Notes under the pieces: model-generated | Told to the model about the DNA's origin: nothing | The model's database searches: none | The model's input: only the letters and a program-made list of their open reading frames with translations | In this document: positions 6,150 through 8,376 of the stretch, in pieces | How the letters are laid out: the number at the start of each line of letters is the position of its first letter | Numbering within the stretch: position 1 is the stretch's first letter | Translations under genes and position numbers: made by a program | Assembly (NCBI GenBank): GCA_903953195.1 | Contig: CAJBIS010000004.1 | Coordinates: 1-8,376, forward strand | From: an uncultured Actinomycetes bacterium | Lineage (GTDB): Bacteria > Actinomycetota > Acidimicrobiia > Acidimicrobiales > Microtrichaceae | Reading direction: 5' to 3' | Length of the DNA stretch: 8,376 nt

Positions 6150-7046
6150 ATGGACATTGCGGTCACGGGTGCGAGCGGACTGATCGGTCGGGCGCTCACC
6201 CGACACCTCACCGACGGAGGCCACCGCGTGCTGCGCCTCGTCCGTCCCGGCGCGGCCGGTGGCACCGACACCGCGGTGTGGGATCCGGTCGCCGGCACGA
6301 TCGACGCCGCATCGCTCGAGGGCGTCGACGCTGTGGTGCATCTCGCCGGCGAGGGCATCGCCGAGAAGAAGTGGACCGTCGAGCAGAAGGCCCGCATCCT
6401 CGACTCCCGGGTCGACGGCACGACGCTGCTGGCCACCACGCTCGCCGGACTCGAGGCGAAGCCGGCGGTGTTCCTGTCCGGATCGGCCATCGGCTTCTAC
6501 GGCGACACCGGTGACCGACCCACCGACGAGTCGGGTCCGGCCGGCACCGACTTCCCGGCGAGCGTCTGCGTGGCCTGGGAGGCTGCCGCGGCGCCGGCAG
6601 TGGATGCCGGGATCCGCACGGCGTTCCTGCGGACCGGGATCGTGATGAGCACCGACGGCGGCGCGCTGGCCAAGCAGCTGCCGTTCTTCAAGATGGGACT
6701 GGGTGGGCGTGCCGGATCGGGGCGTCAGTACCAGAGCTGGATCACGCTCAACGACGAGGTCCGGGCCATCGAGTTCCTGCTCGACGCCGACGTGGCCGGT
6801 CCGGTCAACCTGACGGCGCCGAACCCCTCGACCAACAGTGAGTTCACGAAGACGCTCGGCAAGGTGCTCGGTCGGCCGACCACGATCCTTCCCATGTTCG
6901 GCCCGCGCCTGTTGTACGGGCGTGAACTCGCCGACTCGTTGCTGCTGACCAGCCAGCGGATCGTTCCGGCGGCGCTCACCGACGCCGGGTTCGCATTCGA
7001 CGACCCGGAACTCGAGGGTGCGCTCCGCTCGGTACTCGGCCGCTAG
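6150..7046 (+). CDS. TIGR01777-family epimerase-like NAD(P)-binding protein
   Basis: 298-residue extended-SDR-like protein of the TIGR01777/YfcH group. The dinucleotide motif TGASGLIG is at 6-13, VVHLAGE at 62-68, SGSAIGFYG at 110-118 and LRTGIVMS at 160-167. The family signature GSGRQYQSWITLNDEVRA (189-206) is present, followed by a DUF1731-type C-terminus (about 250-296, with FGPRLLYGRELADSLLLTSQ). Length is normal for the family. The catalytic reaction of these proteins is not established; a sugar-nucleotide or other small substrate is usually guessed. The ATG is 28 nt after the GT-C-like stop. No clear Shine-Dalgarno is visible; a short hairpin (ccggt-tcc-accgg, 6135-6147) precedes it. 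The start is fixed by the Rossmann strand beginning at residue 2. In M. tuberculosis a member of this family (Rv2216) lies between dlaT and lipB, so its nearness to those genes here is notable. Confidence 0.9.
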   Translation: MDIAVTGASGLIGRALTRHLTDGGHRVLRLVRPGAAGGTDTAVWDPVAGTIDAASLEGVDAVVHLAGEGIAEKKWTVEQKARILDSRVDGTTLLATTLAGLEAKPAVFLSGSAIGFYGDTGDRPTDESGPAGTDFPASVCVAWEAAAAPAVDAGIRTAFLRTGIVMSTDGGALAKQLPFFKMGLGGRAGSGRQYQSWITLNDEVRAIEFLLDADVAGPVNLTAPNPSTNSEFTKTLGKVLGRPTTILPMFGPRLLYGRELADSLLLTSQRIVPAALTDAGFAFDDPELEGALRSVLGR

Positions 7047-7078
7047 CGTCTGCGGCAGCGGCTGGGCCGCCCGCACGC

Positions 7079-7084
7079 GAGGAG
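7079..7084 (+). promoter_or_regulatory. Strong Shine-Dalgarno (GAGGAG) for the SRPBCC gene
   Basis: GAGGAG lies 7 nt before the ATG at 7092 and is the best ribosome binding site in the rightward cluster. It fixes the start and may give this gene higher translation than its neighbours, whose sites are weak or absent. Confidence 0.7.
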
Positions 7085-7091
7085 CAACACG

Positions 7092-7535
7092 ATGGCATCT
7101 GATTCCGTCTCGGCGTCGAGGGTGATCGACGCACCGGCGTCGGCGCTGTTCGACCTGGTCGCCGATCCCACGATGCACGCCGTGTTCGACGGGTCGGGCC
7201 ACGTGCTCGGCACGCGGGCCGCGAGCCACAAGCTCGCACTCGGCGAACGGTTCACGACCAGCAACCGCATCGGCGTGCCGTACCTGATCTCCAACAAGGT
7301 CGTGGAGTACGAGGAGGGTCGACGCATCGCCTGGGCCCACATCGGCGGGTGGCGCTGGCGCTACGAGTTCGAGGACGTCGAGGGGGGCACGCTCGTGACC
7401 GAGACCTTCGACTGGTCCACGACCCTCGCCAAGCCGTACATCCAGTTCGCCGGTTGGGGCCCACGGAACCTGGCGAACATGGAGCGCACGCTCGAGCGGC
7501 TCGACGCATTCATCACCAACGGACGAGGCACCTGA
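7092..7535 (+). CDS. SRPBCC (START/Bet v1-like) family protein
   Basis: 147-residue protein with the polyketide-cyclase/dehydrase-like SRPBCC layout. An N-terminal strand (SVSASRVIDAPASALFDLVADP, about 5-26) includes the usual VIDAPASALFDLV signature; a central sheet with RIAWAHIGGWRWRYEFEDVEGGTLV-like strands follows (78-102); the amphipathic C-terminal helix LANMERTLERLDAFI is at about 127-141. These folds form a hydrophobic pocket that binds lipids, sterols, polyketides or other nonpolar ligands; some act as cyclases. No catalytic residue can be named. It lies 45 nt downstream of the TIGR01777 gene. From memory, SRPBCC and TIGR01777 domains occur fused in some bacteria, which would support a joint function. 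The ligand is unknown; with a DprE2-like enzyme in the same cluster, a polyprenyl-type lipid is a guess. Confidence 0.85.
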   Translation: MASDSVSASRVIDAPASALFDLVADPTMHAVFDGSGHVLGTRAASHKLALGERFTTSNRIGVPYLISNKVVEYEEGRRIAWAHIGGWRWRYEFEDVEGGTLVTETFDWSTTLAKPYIQFAGWGPRNLANMERTLERLDAFITNGRGT

Positions 7536-7543
7536 CCGCCGAG

Positions 7544-8209
7544 GTGGACGCCACTCCCGCACTGGCGGCCTTCGACTTCGACGGCACGATCTCGCGCCGC
7601 GACACCCTCCTGCCGTTCCTCGCCCGCGCCGCCGGTCGAGGCCGCTTCGCGGCGTCCTGGGGGCGCATCGGCGTGTCGGGCGCCCGGGGCCGGGTGGCAC
7701 TGTCGGAACGCGACGACGTCAAGGCCGAGATGATCCGCCTGCTGCTCGCCGAGCGCACCGAGTCCGAGCTGCGCTCACTCGGGGAACGCTACGCCCGCGA
7801 CCTGCTGTCCGAGTCGTTGCGCCCCGAGACCGTCGACCGGGTACGAGCGCACCGCGACCGTGGCGACACCACGGTGATCGTCTCTGCGTCGCTCATCTAC
7901 TACCTCGAGCCGATGGCCGAGCTGCTCGGGATGGACGGCGTCGTCGGCGTCGAACCCGAGGTGCGCGGCGGTGTGCTCACCGGCGAGCTCGTGCGCCCGA
8001 ACGTGCGCGCCGAACAGAAGGTCGAGCAGCTGACGACCTGGCTCGATGCACACGGCCGGTCGCTGGAGTCCGATCGCATGTGGGCGTACGGAAACACCTC
8101 GGGTGACCACGCGCTCCTCGCGGCAGCGCGGCACCGGTTCTGGTTGGGGCGACCGAACAAGCTGCCGCCCGGCGCACAGCTGCTCACGGCCGGAGCGACG
8201 CTCACCTGA
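7544..8209 (+). CDS. HAD-superfamily subfamily IB hydrolase (SerB-like phosphatase, TIGR01490-type)
   Basis: 221-residue haloacid dehalogenase-like phosphatase. Motif I is DFDGT with nucleophile D11 and acid/base D13; motif II is S114 in VIVSAS; motif III is K159 in RAEQKVEQL; motif IV is GNTSGDHALL with D188. A helical C1 cap lies at about residues 20-100, and the RPNVRAEQK segment fits the IB group. These enzymes hydrolyse phosphomonoesters in the cytoplasm; the substrate cannot be read from the sequence. The GTG start at 7544 is 8 nt after the SRPBCC stop; it is the only standard start close to motif I, though its ribosome site is weak (GACGAGG, too far upstream), suggesting reinitiation after the preceding gene. 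It ends the cluster, 6 nt before a strong hairpin. Phosphoserine phosphatase is less likely given the context but cannot be excluded. Confidence 0.9.
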   Translation: MDATPALAAFDFDGTISRRDTLLPFLARAAGRGRFAASWGRIGVSGARGRVALSERDDVKAEMIRLLLAERTESELRSLGERYARDLLSESLRPETVDRVRAHRDRGDTTVIVSASLIYYLEPMAELLGMDGVVGVEPEVRGGVLTGELVRPNVRAEQKVEQLTTWLDAHGRSLESDRMWAYGNTSGDHALLAAARHRFWLGRPNKLPPGAQLLTAGATLT

Positions 8210-8215
8210 ACGCGA

Positions 8216-8245
8216 CGATCGCCGCCCGTTGCCGGGCGGCGATCG
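8216..8245. terminator. Strong hairpin terminator between convergent genes
   Basis: cgatcgccgcccg (8216-8228), loop ttgc, cgggcggcgatcg (8233-8245): a perfect 13-bp, very GC-rich stem with a tetraloop. It starts 6 nt after the HAD gene stop and lies 53 nt beyond the stop of the convergent SDR gene. There is no T-run, as is usual in high-GC actinobacteria. It probably ends the rightward transcript and may act in both directions. Confidence 0.8.
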
Positions 8246-8278
8246 AACGAGGTGACGTCAGCGACGTCCGGTGATGGG

Positions 8279-8292
8279 CGGCCCTGCGGCCG
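8279..8292. terminator. Small hairpin downstream of the convergent SDR gene
   Basis: cggcc (8279-8283), loop ctgc, ggccg (8288-8292): a 5-bp stem ending 6 nt beyond the SDR stop on the minus strand. Short enough to be chance; it might add to termination with the stronger hairpin next to it. Confidence 0.25.
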
Positions 8293-8298
8293 ACGGAG

Positions 8299-8376
8299 TC
8301 ACTTCGGCTGCATCCGGGTGCCGGTGTCGATGCGCACCGACTCGCCGTTGATGTAGGTGTTGCGGATCAGCTCGAT
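8299..8376 (-). CDS. SDR-family oxidoreductase, C-terminal end only (partial)
   Basis: The last 25 codons before a TGA (8301-8299) read through the window edge. The tail contains IRNTYINGESVRIDTGTRMQ, which matches the usual C-terminus of short-chain dehydrogenases of the 3-hydroxyacyl-CoA dehydrogenase/3-oxoacyl reductase kind (NG-E-hydrophobic-R-hydrophobic-D-G, then RM and a short basic end). No catalytic residue lies within the window, so substrate and cofactor are unknown. It converges on the rightward cluster. Confidence 0.65.
   Translation of the reverse strand: MELIRNTYINGESVRIDTGTRMQPK

Noticed and set aside
3800..6490. 896-residue minus-strand open frame opposite the rightward genes
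   Set aside because: Composition is Arg/Gly/His/Asp-rich with no motif; it lies antisense to dprE2, the GT-C-like gene and the TIGR01777 gene, and arises because stop codons are rare in the opposite frames of GC-rich genes.
5922..7700. 592-residue minus-strand open frame
   Set aside because: It spans four well-supported plus-strand genes in antisense, has no recognisable domain and an arginine-rich composition typical of shadow frames.
8246..8298. gacgtc repeated in the space between convergent genes (possible att site or array)
   Set aside because: Only two 6-bp copies; too short and too common in GC-rich DNA to support a repeat or attachment site.

Overview
The window is very GC-rich (about 70 % by eye, with third codon positions almost all G or C) and carries typical actinobacterial genes: GTG starts, an Ala/Pro-linkered lipoyl E2, a DprE2-like reductase and TANNNT-type -10 boxes. 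I infer a high-GC actinobacterium, perhaps an Acidimicrobiia/Ilumatobacter-like lineage. That placement rests on overall flavour and no marker gene proves it.

Left part (1-3432), minus strand: a lipoate-dependent dehydrogenase block. Reading 5'->3' on the minus strand, there is a tiny single-helix membrane peptide (3432-3343), then dihydrolipoamide dehydrogenase (E3, 3240-1837), a dihydrolipoamide acyltransferase (E2, 1744-269) and the start of octanoyltransferase LipB (263 to the window edge). E2 and E3 form the core of a 2-oxoacid dehydrogenase complex. LipB supplies the octanoyl group that becomes the lipoyl arm on E2, so the genes make and modify one machine. E2 and lipB are 5 bases apart and very likely co-transcribed.

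Middle (3433-3583): a 151-bp divergent control region with a perfect 8-bp dyad, a candidate leaderless promoter for the small peptide and three CCGGTCG repeats ahead of the rightward genes.

Right part (3584-8209), plus strand: five closely packed genes. They are a DprE2-like SDR (keto-reductase step of polyprenylphosphoryl-arabinose synthesis), a polytopic GT-C-like membrane protein whose start codon abuts the dprE2 stop, a TIGR01777-family NAD(P)-binding epimerase-like protein, an SRPBCC (START/Bet v1 fold) protein and an HAD-IB phosphatase. A perfect 13-bp hairpin follows the last gene. The set suggests polyprenyl-phosphate-sugar synthesis and transfer in the cell envelope. Roles for the last three genes in that pathway are speculative.

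Right edge (8299-8376): the C-terminal tail of another SDR oxidoreductase, convergent on the minus strand. No tRNA, rRNA, CRISPR array, insertion sequence or phage gene was seen.
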